DNA of 64,000 nucleotides, taken from an uncultured Lachnospiraceae bacterium (GTDB lineage Bacteria; Bacillota; Clostridia; Lachnospirales; Lachnospiraceae). A program made the position numbers and the translations under genes. The stretch lies in assembly GCA_910577165.1 (NCBI GenBank), contig CAJTLX010000003.1, forward strand, positions 96,036-160,035. The letters are read 5' to 3'. Under the pieces are notes generated by a model that was given only the letters and a program-made list of their open reading frames with translations, did not search any database and was not told where the DNA came from. Of this stretch, positions 7,472-16,317 are shown in pieces; within the stretch, counting starts at the first letter, position 1; each line of letters opens with the position of its first letter.

Positions 7472-7813
7472 GGGCTTGTACTGGTTTCGACGGGGGTTTT
7501 GAAGTTGCGGAAGCCATCCGTGGTCCGGGACCACGTTAAAACTCGGAATTAAAATTAAACGCTGAAGACAATTTAGCACTCGCTGCCTAAGGGCAGCTGT
7601 CGGTCTTAGATTTCCTGCGATTTAAGCACCGGCATCAAATTTGCGGGGCACTCTGACTCCTAAGCTTTGCGGAGCCGGAAGATCTTATGAAGCTACTAAA
7701 GTCCGGAGCTTGTCAGCTAGCACCGGATGGAGGGAATGTCAAATAACTGACTGTGATGGGAGATGCCGCGGTGGATGGGCTTTCGGACAGGGGTTCGACT
7801 CCCCTCAGGTCCA
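7472..7813 (+). ncRNA. ssrA: Transfer-messenger RNA (tmRNA)
   Basis: The RNA rescues ribosomes stalled on broken mRNAs by adding a degradation tag. The 5' end GGGCTTG pairs with CAGGTCC at the 3' end (with the alanine-specifying G3:U70 pair). The conserved GGTTTCGAC follows the 5' arm, and the T arm GGGGTTCGACTCCCC precedes the 3' end. The tag frame at 7561-7590 reads AEDNLALAA and stops at TAA; the resume codon is probably GCT, which I infer from other clostridial tags. CCA is not encoded. Its partner smpB and the nuclease gene rnr lie 3.3-6.3 kb away on the other strand. Confidence 0.95.
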
Positions 7814-7820
7814 CTGGTAA

Positions 7821-7856
7821 AAGGACGGCTGCAAATTGCAGCTGTCCTTCTTTTTT
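7821..7856 (+). terminator. Terminator of tmRNA
   Basis: A strong hairpin (AAGGAC-GGCTGCAA with TTGCAGC-TGTCCTT) is followed by CTTTTTT, eight bases past the mature 3' end. Confidence 0.88.
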
Positions 7857-7906
7857 CATATATGTATAGGAATAAATAGTTGTTAATATAAGCATCCTGT
7901 GCGGCA

Positions 7907-7930
7907 AGTAGGAAAAAACTTTTTCCTACT
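7907..7930 (+). promoter_or_regulatory. Palindrome upstream of the MATE gene
   Basis: AGTAGGAAAA and TTTTCCTACT form a perfect 10-bp inverted repeat around AACT-type bases, 35 bp before the MATE start codon. No T-run follows, so an operator or leader hairpin is more likely than a terminator. No clear promoter was found nearby. Confidence 0.4.
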
Positions 7931-7964
7931 CCATTGATAAAGATAAGAAAGATAAGGGGAAAAA

Positions 7965-9329
7965 ATGAGATCCAAAACGCAGATCAACAAAAAAGAATTT
8001 TACCATATTTTGTCAAGACTTGCCTTTCCCATCGCATTCCAGAGCCTGATGCTCGCATCCGTAGCGGCAGGGGATGCACTGATGTTGGGGAAGGTGGCAC
8101 AGGATGAGATGACCGCCGTTTCCTTAGCGACGCAAATCCAGTTTATACAGAATATGTTTGTCACGGCAATCACGGGGGCGGGGGCTATTCTTGGTGCGCA
8201 ATATTGGGGAAAACGCGATAAATATACATTGGAAAATATATTTAATTTGATTCTTCGGTTTAGCGGTGCTGTCTCCGTACTGTTTTTCCTTGCCTGTGAA
8301 CTGACCCCAGAATTACTTATGCATATATTTACTCCAGATACCTCGCTAATTGCCATTGGCAGTTCCTATCTGCGTATTGCTGGCTGGTCATATTTGCTTA
8401 CTGGTATTTCCCAGTGCTATCTGGCGATAATGAAGGTATCCGATTATGTGAAGCCCTGTGCATTGATCAGCTCCTGTGCGGTAATTTTAAATATCGGACT
8501 AAATGCCGTATTTATTTTTGGATTACTTGGTGCACCAAGAATGCAGGCAAGAGGGGCAGCTCTCGCCACCACCATCTCCCGCATTGTTGAACTTGCCCTG
8601 TGCATTGTAATATCCGCGAAAACATCTTATATCTGTCCAGTATTTGGAAGATTTTTCCAAATGCCGAAAACGCTGAAATCTGACTTTGCAAAACAGTGTC
8701 TTCCTCTTATGGGAGGATCCTTATGCTGGGGGATCGGATTTACGTCCTATACCGCCATTATGGGGCATATGGGAACCGATGCGGCAGCCGCCAATTCTGT
8801 GGCAGCAGTTGTCCGTGACCTGATCTGTTGTATGTGCAACGGCATTGGAAGCGCGGCGGGGATTATGGTAGGAAATGAACTTGGTGCGGGGCACCTCCTC
8901 CGCGGAAAAGCATATGGGATAAAACTTAAAAATATCTCTTATGTTATCGGCTTTATATCCGCCGCCCTTGTGCTTGCTGTGACCCCGCTGATTATCGACA
9001 GAGTAAGCTTAACCCCAAAAGCCAGAGAGTATCTTATCGGAATGATGGGAATTATTGCAGTCTATATGATTGGTCGCTGTATCAATACCGTTGTGATCAA
9101 TGGGGTGCTGGACGGGGGTGGCGATACGCTCTTTGATATGTACAGCCTGATTGTCTGTATGTGGCTGATTGCCATCCCCTTAGCACTTGTGGCGGCATTT
9201 GTCCTGCACTGGTCCCCGCTTATTGTTTACTCCTGCACCTGCTTAGATGAGGTGGGAAAGATTCCCTGGGTGATTTTTCGCTTTCGGAAATATAAATGGG
9301 TAAAGGATCTGACAAGATCTATGAATTGA
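7965..9329 (+). CDS. MATE-family multidrug/cation antiporter
   Basis: A 454-residue integral membrane protein with about 12 hydrophobic segments in two similar halves. It has typical MATE features: an N-terminal RLAFPIAFQSLMLASVAAGD helix with the conserved small/acidic residues, GAGAILGAQYWGKRD in the first half, and the matching GSAAGIMVGNELGAG in the second. Such proteins export drugs or metabolites in exchange for Na+ or H+; the substrate cannot be told. GATAAGGGG lies seven bases before the ATG. The gene converges with the pyrophosphatase gene and overlaps its end by 11 bp. It is the only intact chromosomal-looking plus-strand protein gene here. Confidence 0.92.
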   Translation: MRSKTQINKKEFYHILSRLAFPIAFQSLMLASVAAGDALMLGKVAQDEMTAVSLATQIQFIQNMFVTAITGAGAILGAQYWGKRDKYTLENIFNLILRFSGAVSVLFFLACELTPELLMHIFTPDTSLIAIGSSYLRIAGWSYLLTGISQCYLAIMKVSDYVKPCALISSCAVILNIGLNAVFIFGLLGAPRMQARGAALATTISRIVELALCIVISAKTSYICPVFGRFFQMPKTLKSDFAKQCLPLMGGSLCWGIGFTSYTAIMGHMGTDAAAANSVAAVVRDLICCMCNGIGSAAGIMVGNELGAGHLLRGKAYGIKLKNISYVIGFISAALVLAVTPLIIDRVSLTPKAREYLIGMMGIIAVYMIGRCINTVVINGVLDGGGDTLFDMYSLIVCMWLIAIPLALVAAFVLHWSPLIVYSCTCLDEVGKIPWVIFRFRKYKWVKDLTRSMN

Positions 9330-10965
9330 TTGCCTCCACTACCGCAGGGATCATCTGCTTTTTGCGCGATACCACGCCCGCAAGCAAAAAGCCTTTTTCC
9401 TTTGCCTTAACATGGAATGCATTTTCCAGTAAGCTCTCCGCCCCGTTTCCGATATAGAGTACTTCGGTGGATTCACGTATAATATTAGTCAGCATAAAAA
9501 ATACCATGTCCACGCCCAGTTCCCTGTACGCCTTCTCCATATAGGGCAGCAGCCGCTCCTTTAGCTCTGCTAACCCCAGTGCATTCATCGAATTGATCTG
9601 TCCGACACCGAATGTAATATTTCCCGCAGAGAATTTTTTAAAGTCCTGATAAAAAATCTCCTCGGAGGATTTTAATTTCAGATCGCTACCCGCCTCAAAC
9701 ATTTCCCCGGCAAATTCGGTTACATCAAATTTTGCAATTGCCGCAAGTGTTTCTGCTGCCGCTCTGTCGACCTCCGTACAGGTTGGAGAACGATACATTA
9801 AAGTATCAGAAATAATTGCTGCGCATAAAAGGCTGGCTATCTTCTGATCAATCTCCACTCCATTTTCCTGGTACATCTGATAGATAATTGTCGCCGTGCA
9901 GCCGAGCGGCTGGTTGCGGAAAAAGACGGGCGACATCGTCTCGATTGTACCGAGCCGATGATGGTCAATAATCTCTAAGATCTCCGCCTCGTCCACACCG
10001 TCCACCGCCTGGGTCTTCTCGTTATGATCAACTAAAACTACCTGTTTGCGCCGCATATTTAATAAATTTCGGCGTGAGATCATCCCACAGTAATTGCCCT
10101 TGCGGTCAAGAATTGGAAAATCTCTATTACGTTTCTGTGCCATTATATTTTTAATTTCCTCGACAAATGCATCCTTTTGAAAGGTATTTAGATTGTCCCG
10201 CACCATAAAATGTTCGATCGGCATACTCTGATGAATCAGCCGCGCCACCGTGTATGTATCGTGCGGGGTGCTGATCACGGTACAGCCATGTTCCTTCGCC
10301 AACATCTGTATCGTGTGGGAAATCTTTGCTCCCTCACATACAATAATGCAGCCCGCATTCATCTCGATCGCGCATAATTGCGATTCATAGCGGTTTCCAA
10401 GGATCACCAGATCATGTTCCTCAATATAATCTTCCATTAAATCCGGGTTTGCTGCTGCAATCAGCACTTTTCCTTCGGTGAATATTTTTTCTGGATCACC
10501 GACGACCATTGTGCCGTCTAAAGTTTCCAAAATATTAGTATATGGTGTTTTCGCTTCTGCCAAAATTTTACTGTCATATACCTCCATATACGAAGTGGCA
10601 ATATCGCTGATGGTAATTAACCCCGTTAATTTCCTGCCCTCCGTGATGGGAAGAGTCACCACATTCTGCTTTTTCATTAACATCCAAGCTTTTTTCAGCG
10701 AAATCTGACTATTTACCCCTGCTGTGTTCCGGATTTCAATATCGCGTACCTGGGTGGAAACATCGGAGATATACTCCGGCATCTTCACTCCAAAGCGGTT
10801 CAGCACATACTGTGTTTCCGCATTGATCTGCCCCGCCCGCATTGGCACATATGCCTTTCCTGTCAAAATCTTTTTTAGATTTGCATATGCAATTGCGGAG
10901 CAGATGGAGTCCGTGTCCGGATTCTTATGCCCGATCACAAAAATTTTGCGCTCCTGCTCTGCCAT
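9319..10965 (-). CDS. ppaC: Family II manganese inorganic pyrophosphatase with CBS and DRTGG domains
   Basis: It hydrolyses pyrophosphate to phosphate in the cytoplasm. The catalytic DHH domain is split. GHKNPDTDSICSAIAYA is at the start, and VLVDHNEKTQ plus EIIDHHRLG follow after a regulatory insert of about 240 residues. That insert contains two CBS repeats flanking a DRTGG domain. The DHHA2 domain ends with the substrate-binding GVVSRKKQMIPAV. CBS-type enzymes of this family are switched by AMP/ADP and dinucleotides. At 548 residues it has the usual length for the CBS-DRTGG subclass. It lies downstream of smpB, separated by a palindromic repeat. Confidence 0.93.
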   Translation of the reverse strand: MAEQERKIFVIGHKNPDTDSICSAIAYANLKKILTGKAYVPMRAGQINAETQYVLNRFGVKMPEYISDVSTQVRDIEIRNTAGVNSQISLKKAWMLMKKQNVVTLPITEGRKLTGLITISDIATSYMEVYDSKILAEAKTPYTNILETLDGTMVVGDPEKIFTEGKVLIAAANPDLMEDYIEEHDLVILGNRYESQLCAIEMNAGCIIVCEGAKISHTIQMLAKEHGCTVISTPHDTYTVARLIHQSMPIEHFMVRDNLNTFQKDAFVEEIKNIMAQKRNRDFPILDRKGNYCGMISRRNLLNMRRKQVVLVDHNEKTQAVDGVDEAEILEIIDHHRLGTIETMSPVFFRNQPLGCTATIIYQMYQENGVEIDQKIASLLCAAIISDTLMYRSPTCTEVDRAAAETLAAIAKFDVTEFAGEMFEAGSDLKLKSSEEIFYQDFKKFSAGNITFGVGQINSMNALGLAELKERLLPYMEKAYRELGVDMVFFMLTNIIRESTEVLYIGNGAESLLENAFHVKAKEKGFLLAGVVSRKKQMIPAVVEAINS

Positions 10966-10984
10966 ACCTTCACCTCTTATTTTT

Positions 10985-11116
10985 AGTTCCGCAAATGTTC
11001 CCTCACTACCTGGGAGGGATTTTGGTTCGCTTTGCTCCCATAAATCCCTCCGGGTGCTGTACGGACATCTGCTGTTTTTAATTTTTATTTTTAGTTCCGG
11101 GAAACTGCTGTTTCTT
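10985..11116. repeat. Diverged copy of the intergenic palindromic repeat
   Basis: The edges AGTTCCGCA and CTGCTGTTTTT match the repeat family seen at 18, 19 and 47 kb. The inner palindrome is changed (GGGAGGGATTT pairing with AAATCCCTCC around a GGTTCGCTTTGCTCCC loop). A second, much shortened copy (11093-11116) abuts the smpB stop codon. It sits between smpB and ppaC. Confidence 0.75.
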
Positions 11117-11591
11117 AATACATATTCTTTACTTTAAAATCCTTCTCCGCCTCTCTGCGCTGGTCTTTCTTCGCGATCGCCTCGCGCTTGTCATAAAGTT
11201 TCTTCCCGCGCGCCAGACCAACTTCCACCTTGACTAGGCTCCCCTTAAAATAGATGTTTAATGGCACCAGCGTATATCCCTTCTCCTTGATTTTCCCCAG
11301 CAATTTGTTAATCTCATACCTGTGCAGCAGAAGCTTTCGCACACGCAGAGGATCTTTGTTAAAAATATTGCCCTTCTCATACGGGCTGATATGCATACCA
11401 TACAGATATACTTCGCCCTTCTCAATGCGAATAAACGTCTCTTTAATGCTGCCCTTCCCCATACGCAGAGATTTTACCTCCGTCCCCGCAAGCGAAATTC
11501 CCGCCTCATACGTTTCCTCAATAAAATAGTCAAAAAATGCCTTTTTATTGTTCGCTACAATTTTTTTTCCTTCCTTTGAACTCTTTGCCAT
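11115..11591 (-). CDS. smpB: SsrA-binding protein SmpB
   Basis: SmpB binds tmRNA and takes it to stalled ribosomes. The 158-residue protein matches the family end to end. It has [19 protein letters not shown] at the start, the RNA-binding GTEVKSLR motif, HISPYEKGN, the [11 protein letters not shown] stretch, and the basic C-terminal tail with [15 protein letters not shown] that enters the mRNA channel. A GAGGG site lies before the ATG. It follows rnr by about 105 bp, and rnr-smpB is a standard Firmicutes order; tmRNA lies 3.3 kb further on. Confidence 0.97.
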   Translation of the reverse strand: MAKSSKEGKKIVANNKKAFFDYFIEETYEAGISLAGTEVKSLRMGKGSIKETFIRIEKGEVYLYGMHISPYEKGNIFNKDPLRVRKLLLHRYEINKLLGKIKEKGYTLVPLNIYFKGSLVKVEVGLARGKKLYDKREAIAKKDQRREAEKDFKVKNMY

Positions 11592-11696
11592 ACTCCCTCA
11601 TTTCTGCTATAATAAAAATTTATGCTATAATATTTTTCTCTAATTATACTTTTATAAAAATTATTATATTATAACCGCGATATTTTCTGCATTATC

Positions 11697-13805
11697 CTAC
11701 ACTAATAGCATCTCAATTGTTTTCAATGCCTTATCCGTCGCCACAATCTCGACTTTCACTTTTTGTCCAAGCTTGTAGGTTCTCCTTGTATGCTCGCCAA
11801 TCAGCTGATAGCCCGCCTCATCGAAAATATAGTAATCGTCATCCATCTCGGAAAGACGCACCATTCCCTCCACCGTATTTGGCAGTTCCACATACATCCC
11901 CCAGGAGGTCACTCCAGAAATCACTCCCTCGAAAACTTCGCCGAGTTTTTTCGACATATATTCTACTTTCTTTAATTTCTCCACCTCGCGCTCCGCCTCG
12001 TCCGCCCGACGTTCTGTCTGACTCGCCTGTTTTGCCGCCTCAGGGAGGATTCCGCGATAGTGGGAGATATGCTTTTCATCAAGTTTTCCACGCAGATTTT
12101 CCTTGATAATCCGGTGAATTTGCAGATCCGGGTAACGTCTGATCGGGGAGGTAAAATGGCAATAATATTTTGCCGCCAGCCCGAAATGCCCGTCGCAGTA
12201 ATCTGTATATTTTGCTTGTTTCATCGAGCGCAGACAGAGTCTTGCAATCATTGGCTCCTCGGCTGTCCCATCCACCTTCTCAAGAAGTTTTTGCAGTTCT
12301 TTAGGATGAATCTCATCCTGCCCGATATGAATGCTGTAACCGAAATTATTGATAAAGATTCCCAATTTCTGGATCTTCTCCGCATCCGGATTCTCATGTG
12401 TTCGATATATAAATGGTAATTCCTGCCAATAATAATCTTCCGCGACGGTCTCGTTGGCAATCAGCATAAAATCTTCAATCAGTTTCGTTGCGCGATCGCG
12501 TTCATACGGCTTGATCTCTAAGGGATTCCCCGCCCCATCCACGATAATCTTGCACTCCGGGAAATCAAAGTCGATCGATCCGCGCTTTCTTCTCTTTTCC
12601 CGTAAAATTCCCGCAAGTTCATCCATCTGCAATAGCATGGGTACAAGTTCTTTGTAGGATGCACACTCTTCCTCGTCGTGATCCTCAATAATTTTCTTTA
12701 CCGAAGTATAAGTCATACGGTAGTCAACATTGATCACTGTCTCCGCAATCCGATGTCCTACCACATTTCCCTTTTTATCGATCTCCATCAGACAGCTTAA
12801 CGCCAACCTGTCGCACCCTGCATTTAGTGAACAGATACCATTTGAAAGGCGATGCGGCAGCATTGGAATTACGCGATCTACCAGATAGACACTTGTCCCG
12901 CGCTTATATGCCTCCCTGTCAAGTGCCGAACCCTCCTTTACATACTCGCTGACATCCGCGATATGCACACCTAACTCCCAGTGATCCCCCTTGCTGTTTA
13001 ATGTGATCGCATCGTCCAAATCCTTTGCGTCCTCGCCATCGATAGTAATGGTAAGAAGTCCCCGCAAATCAAGCCGCCCCTCCATCTGCTCTTTGGCAAC
13101 TTCCTCAGGAACGCGCTCAGTCTGCGTATAGACTGCCTCCGGATACTCAAGCGGAATGCCGTAAGCATAAACCACCGAAAGTACATCCACCCCAGGATCA
13201 TTGATATGTCCGATCACTTTGACGATCTCTCCCTCTGGATTTTTTTTCTCATCTCCATAATCGGTAAGTTCTACCAGGACTTTATGTCCCTCTACCGCTC
13301 CCGCGGTCTTTCCCTTGGGAATAAACACATCGTAGGCAAATTTTTGATTGTCTGGAATGACAAAGCCAAAACTCTTTCCCTTCTGATAGGTGCCAACAAT
13401 CTGCTTTGTCCCATGTTCTACAATCTCAAGTACCCTGCCCTGTGCCCGTTTTCCTAAACTCTTTTCCTCCTGCACCAAAATCCGCACCGTATCCCCATTC
13501 AGCGCACCCTTTGTCTCCTCCTCCGGAATAAAATAATCTTCTTTTTCCCCCTCGACACTCACAAAGCCAAATCCACGGCTTGTCCCGTGAAATAAACCCG
13601 TCTTTTTGTCTGCGTCCGCCGCACGGTAACGACTCATTGTATCCACTGTAATCTTTCCCTCATGAATCAACGCGTCAAGTGTTTGTTTTAATTCCTCGCG
13701 TTCCGCCTTCGGTACCATCAACAATACCGCAAGTTCTTTAAAACGCATTGGCCGATAACTTTTATCCGTGATCAATTCATAAAGCACCTGTTTTTTGTCT
13801 TCCAT
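11697..13805 (-). CDS. rnr: Ribonuclease R (3'-5' exoribonuclease)
   Basis: RNase R degrades structured RNA and also non-stop mRNAs released by trans-translation. The 702-residue protein carries an N-terminal winged-helix region and two cold-shock-type OB folds (GFGFVSVEGEKEDYFIP; FGFVIPDNQKFAYDVFIP). The RNB catalytic domain contains the metal-binding DAKDLDDAI and HIADVSEYV. A C-terminal S1 domain (GVISGVTSWGMYVELPNTVE) follows. Length and order match B. subtilis RNase R. secG precedes it, but a terminator lies between the two, so rnr may also have its own promoter in the 150-bp gap. Confidence 0.96.
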   Translation of the reverse strand: MEDKKQVLYELITDKSYRPMRFKELAVLLMVPKAEREELKQTLDALIHEGKITVDTMSRYRAADADKKTGLFHGTSRGFGFVSVEGEKEDYFIPEEETKGALNGDTVRILVQEEKSLGKRAQGRVLEIVEHGTKQIVGTYQKGKSFGFVIPDNQKFAYDVFIPKGKTAGAVEGHKVLVELTDYGDEKKNPEGEIVKVIGHINDPGVDVLSVVYAYGIPLEYPEAVYTQTERVPEEVAKEQMEGRLDLRGLLTITIDGEDAKDLDDAITLNSKGDHWELGVHIADVSEYVKEGSALDREAYKRGTSVYLVDRVIPMLPHRLSNGICSLNAGCDRLALSCLMEIDKKGNVVGHRIAETVINVDYRMTYTSVKKIIEDHDEEECASYKELVPMLLQMDELAGILREKRRKRGSIDFDFPECKIIVDGAGNPLEIKPYERDRATKLIEDFMLIANETVAEDYYWQELPFIYRTHENPDAEKIQKLGIFINNFGYSIHIGQDEIHPKELQKLLEKVDGTAEEPMIARLCLRSMKQAKYTDYCDGHFGLAAKYYCHFTSPIRRYPDLQIHRIIKENLRGKLDEKHISHYRGILPEAAKQASQTERRADEAEREVEKLKKVEYMSKKLGEVFEGVISGVTSWGMYVELPNTVEGMVRLSEMDDDYYIFDEAGYQLIGEHTRRTYKLGQKVKVEIVATDKALKTIEMLLV

Positions 13806-13913
13806 TTTCCCTCATTTCCAAAGCACACAGTAAACGATGCTGTAGTGCTTTCAATTTTTTTGGCAGCTATTTTTATTCCGCCCTAAATAATGCAGTTTTT
13901 CGCCCTTAAAACG

Positions 13914-13946
13914 TAAAAAAGGACACGCCAAGAGCCATGTCCTTTG
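13914..13946 (-). terminator. Intrinsic terminator after secG
   Basis: On the minus strand AAAGGACA pairs with TGTCCTTT around a 15-base loop and runs into TTTTTTA, only a few bases past the secG stop codon. Partial read-through into rnr is likely given the conserved gene order. Confidence 0.8.
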
Positions 13947-13953
13947 GATTGAT

Positions 13954-14193
13954 TTACCATTTCATTGCCAGAACAATCGAGAGAATAATAAAGAGTGCAG
14001 CGAGGATCTTTGTGATCTTTTCCAAAGTTCCCTCCATTGAACGTCCTTTATTCTTGCCCCAGTACGTATCTGCCACACCGTTGATCGCTCCGGAAAGCCC
14101 TGCGGATTTGCCCTCCTGCATCAGTACAACCACAATCAATGCAATACAGAACAATACATAAATTACTGTAACAATACCTTTTAAAACTTCCAT
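13954..14193 (-). CDS. secG: Protein translocase subunit SecG
   Basis: A 79-residue membrane protein of the SecYEG channel. It has two transmembrane helices: residues 3-24, then after the cytoplasmic loop GKSAGLSGAINGVADTYWGK, residues 57-77. The loop with its Gly/Ser run and YWG is the family hallmark. The order secG-rnr-smpB is widespread in Firmicutes and supports the call. Confidence 0.95.
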   Translation of the reverse strand: MEVLKGIVTVIYVLFCIALIVVVLMQEGKSAGLSGAINGVADTYWGKNKGRSMEGTLEKITKILAALFIILSIVLAMKW

Positions 14194-14320
14194 GCTTTCT
14201 CGTTCCTTTCCTTCCGCTTTTCACATATTTCGCCAAGAAAACGCCACGCAGTTCAATCCTTCCCGCTTTTACCGCTTTCCCTCTACGACTCTGTACAGCC
14301 TGTTCAAAGTCATGCTCTTG

Positions 14321-14349
14321 ATTATAGCATATCCGTAGCAGGATTTCAA
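14321..14349 (-). promoter_or_regulatory. Promoter of secG
   Basis: TTGAAA (14344-14349), a 17-bp spacer and TATAAT (14321-14326) on the minus strand. The leader before secG is about 120 nt and shows no recognised riboswitch. Confidence 0.72.
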
Positions 14350-14426
14350 GTATTTTCTTGCGCGAAAATTTTATCTATTCTGTCCGTTCCATCTCAATCC
14401 ACTTGTGGTAGTCAGGAGCAGGACAA

Positions 14427-14690
14427 TTACAGGGAATCCTTGCTGTTAATTATTGAATCTTTGGCAGCTTCGGATTGGTTTATTAATTTCATTACCGCTG
14501 TCAAATCTTCTTCCGCATCTGCGATAATGCATTTGAGCGTAATCGAATAGATAAGCAAAAACAAAAAAGTGCCGACAAAAATAAGATCACAATTTCCACT
14601 TAATAGTCGAAGAACAAGCATTATTCCCATACATACAAGAAAAACCATTAAAATCCGGCATAGGATTTTGCACCTTGTAAAAAATCTCAA
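14427..14690 (-). CDS. Small two-helix membrane protein, unknown
   Basis: An 87-residue frame with two clear hydrophobic helices (about residues 12-30 and 35-55) and a charged C-terminal tail (ADAEEDLTAVMKLINQSEAA). I do not recognise the family. It lies between the xylan cluster and secG on the same strand. The tail is acidic and probably cytoplasmic. It could be the last gene of the xylan operon, about 60 bp after the GH43 stop. Confidence 0.5.
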   Translation of the reverse strand: MRFFTRCKILCRILMVFLVCMGIMLVLRLLSGNCDLIFVGTFLFLLIYSITLKCIIADAEEDLTAVMKLINQSEAAKDSIINSKDSL

Positions 14691-14748
14691 TAGTATCCTC
14701 CTCTATCTAATTGCCCGATCCCTTCCCCATATAATTTCCCGCAAAGAT

Positions 14749-16305
14749 TTAGAGGTCAGCCAAAGCAAAATAGTCAAACAGCGCGTAATTTGTTGAGTCT
14801 CTGTGATTCGCGCTCGCATACATTCCGATGGTATTGCCGACAAAACCGCCCGCCATCTCAGTGCTTAAAAAGCGTGCGTCCGCCTCAGCGGAAAGTTTTT
14901 CGAAAGCTTTATCTTGCAGGGCATACCAAAAAGAAAGATTCTGTCCTTTTTGCATAATCTTTAAAGTGATCGCGATCTTCTTCTGCGAAAGCATAGTTTC
15001 TGCAATTACAGAGTCCGCGTGGTTCGATGATTCTCCAAATTTTATCACACGCAGCAGAAAATTTCCATTTTCTTCCACTACCACAAAGCGCAGACTTGCT
15101 TTCTCGCTCTGCAAAATAACGAGTCCTGCCTCCTCGCCCGTACCGGGTGCAAATTCCATCCTTGTCTCCGCCGTATAATTATAGCTCTTTTGCCGCACAC
15201 CAAGATAGGAGGCGGTTGTCGGCTCTGTAATTACTTCCGCCGCTGTGTTTAGGGCGAGTTTCCCCGGAATTTTTTCAAGAGAATACATATCCGGCTTTGG
15301 ATTGCGCACGGTCACAAAATGTGGGTTGAGTATCCGGTCATGGAAAAGATAAAAATCTCTCTCCGGCAGTGCCTCCTCCTCCGAAAGGTTAACATCCAGG
15401 ATATCCGTTAATTTTCCTTCTCCCTCGTTGACCACCGGCCAGCCATTCTCCCAGGTAACTTTCGCAAGGAAGGTTTCGCGCCCCAATCCGCTGTATCCCT
15501 CACATGGGCGGGAGGCAAGCATTACCATATACCAGTCGTCTTTAGGGGTATCCACCAGGTCAGCATGTCCGACATAGCGGATCGGGTAGGTCTTTCCCAG
15601 ATGGCGATGGGTTAAGATTGGGTTGTCAAAATTTCCGACATAAGGGCCGAAAACTTCCTTGCTGCGCGCTATGCAGACCGCATGGGAAGGTCCCGTTCCG
15701 CCCTCGGCATGCATAATATAATACCATCCATCCTTCTTGTACAGATGCGGACCTTCCGGCCATTCAACATCGCGCATCGCGCCTTTCCAGACTAACTTGT
15801 AATCGCCAACAAGACAGAAATGCTTTATATCAAGCTCCTGAATATAGATATACCAGTCCCCATTATAACGCACACCATCCGGATTCGCGCGCGTGCCAAT
15901 ATAATAACATTTTCCGTCCTCGTCAAAAAAGATACTTGGGTCAATTCCCTCCGCTCCCTTCAAATAATGTGGTTCCGACCAAGGACCGGCCGGATCGGTG
16001 GCGGTGACAATAAAATTCCCCCCAAAGGAAACATTGGTGGTGATCATATAGAATACACCGTTATAATACCGGATTGTCGGTGCGAAAATTCCGCGCGACA
16101 TCCCATCATTCCCAAGAGGAAGCTGGGAAGGGCGATCGAGAATATTTCCAATCTGGTGAAAATGACATAGATCTTTGCTGGCAAAAATCGGTACGCCCGG
16201 AAAATAGGCAAAGGTAGAATTCACAATATAATAGGTATCCCCGACCCGACAAATTGACGGATCAGGATAAAAACCAGATAAAATCGGATTTTTTACTTTT
16301 GACAT
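14749..16305 (-). CDS. GH43 beta-xylosidase / alpha-L-arabinofuranosidase, cytoplasmic
   Basis: The enzyme should remove xylose (or arabinose) from short xylan fragments. Residues 1-320 form the five-bladed propeller with the three acids expected of clan GH-F: D15 in FYPDPSI, D122 in GIDPSIF and E184 in EGPH. Residues 330-518 form the beta-sandwich typical of the longer GH43 xylosidases. There is no signal peptide, so it acts inside the cell on imported oligosaccharides. It starts 12 bp after uxuB and shares an operon with uxuA, uxuB and aguA. The exact substrate, xyloside or arabinoside, is not decided by sequence alone. Confidence 0.88.
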   Translation of the reverse strand: MSKVKNPILSGFYPDPSICRVGDTYYIVNSTFAYFPGVPIFASKDLCHFHQIGNILDRPSQLPLGNDGMSRGIFAPTIRYYNGVFYMITTNVSFGGNFIVTATDPAGPWSEPHYLKGAEGIDPSIFFDEDGKCYYIGTRANPDGVRYNGDWYIYIQELDIKHFCLVGDYKLVWKGAMRDVEWPEGPHLYKKDGWYYIMHAEGGTGPSHAVCIARSKEVFGPYVGNFDNPILTHRHLGKTYPIRYVGHADLVDTPKDDWYMVMLASRPCEGYSGLGRETFLAKVTWENGWPVVNEGEGKLTDILDVNLSEEEALPERDFYLFHDRILNPHFVTVRNPKPDMYSLEKIPGKLALNTAAEVITEPTTASYLGVRQKSYNYTAETRMEFAPGTGEEAGLVILQSEKASLRFVVVEENGNFLLRVIKFGESSNHADSVIAETMLSQKKIAITLKIMQKGQNLSFWYALQDKAFEKLSAEADARFLSTEMAGGFVGNTIGMYASANHRDSTNYALFDYFALADL

Positions 16306-16317
16306 GGCAGTTTCCTT

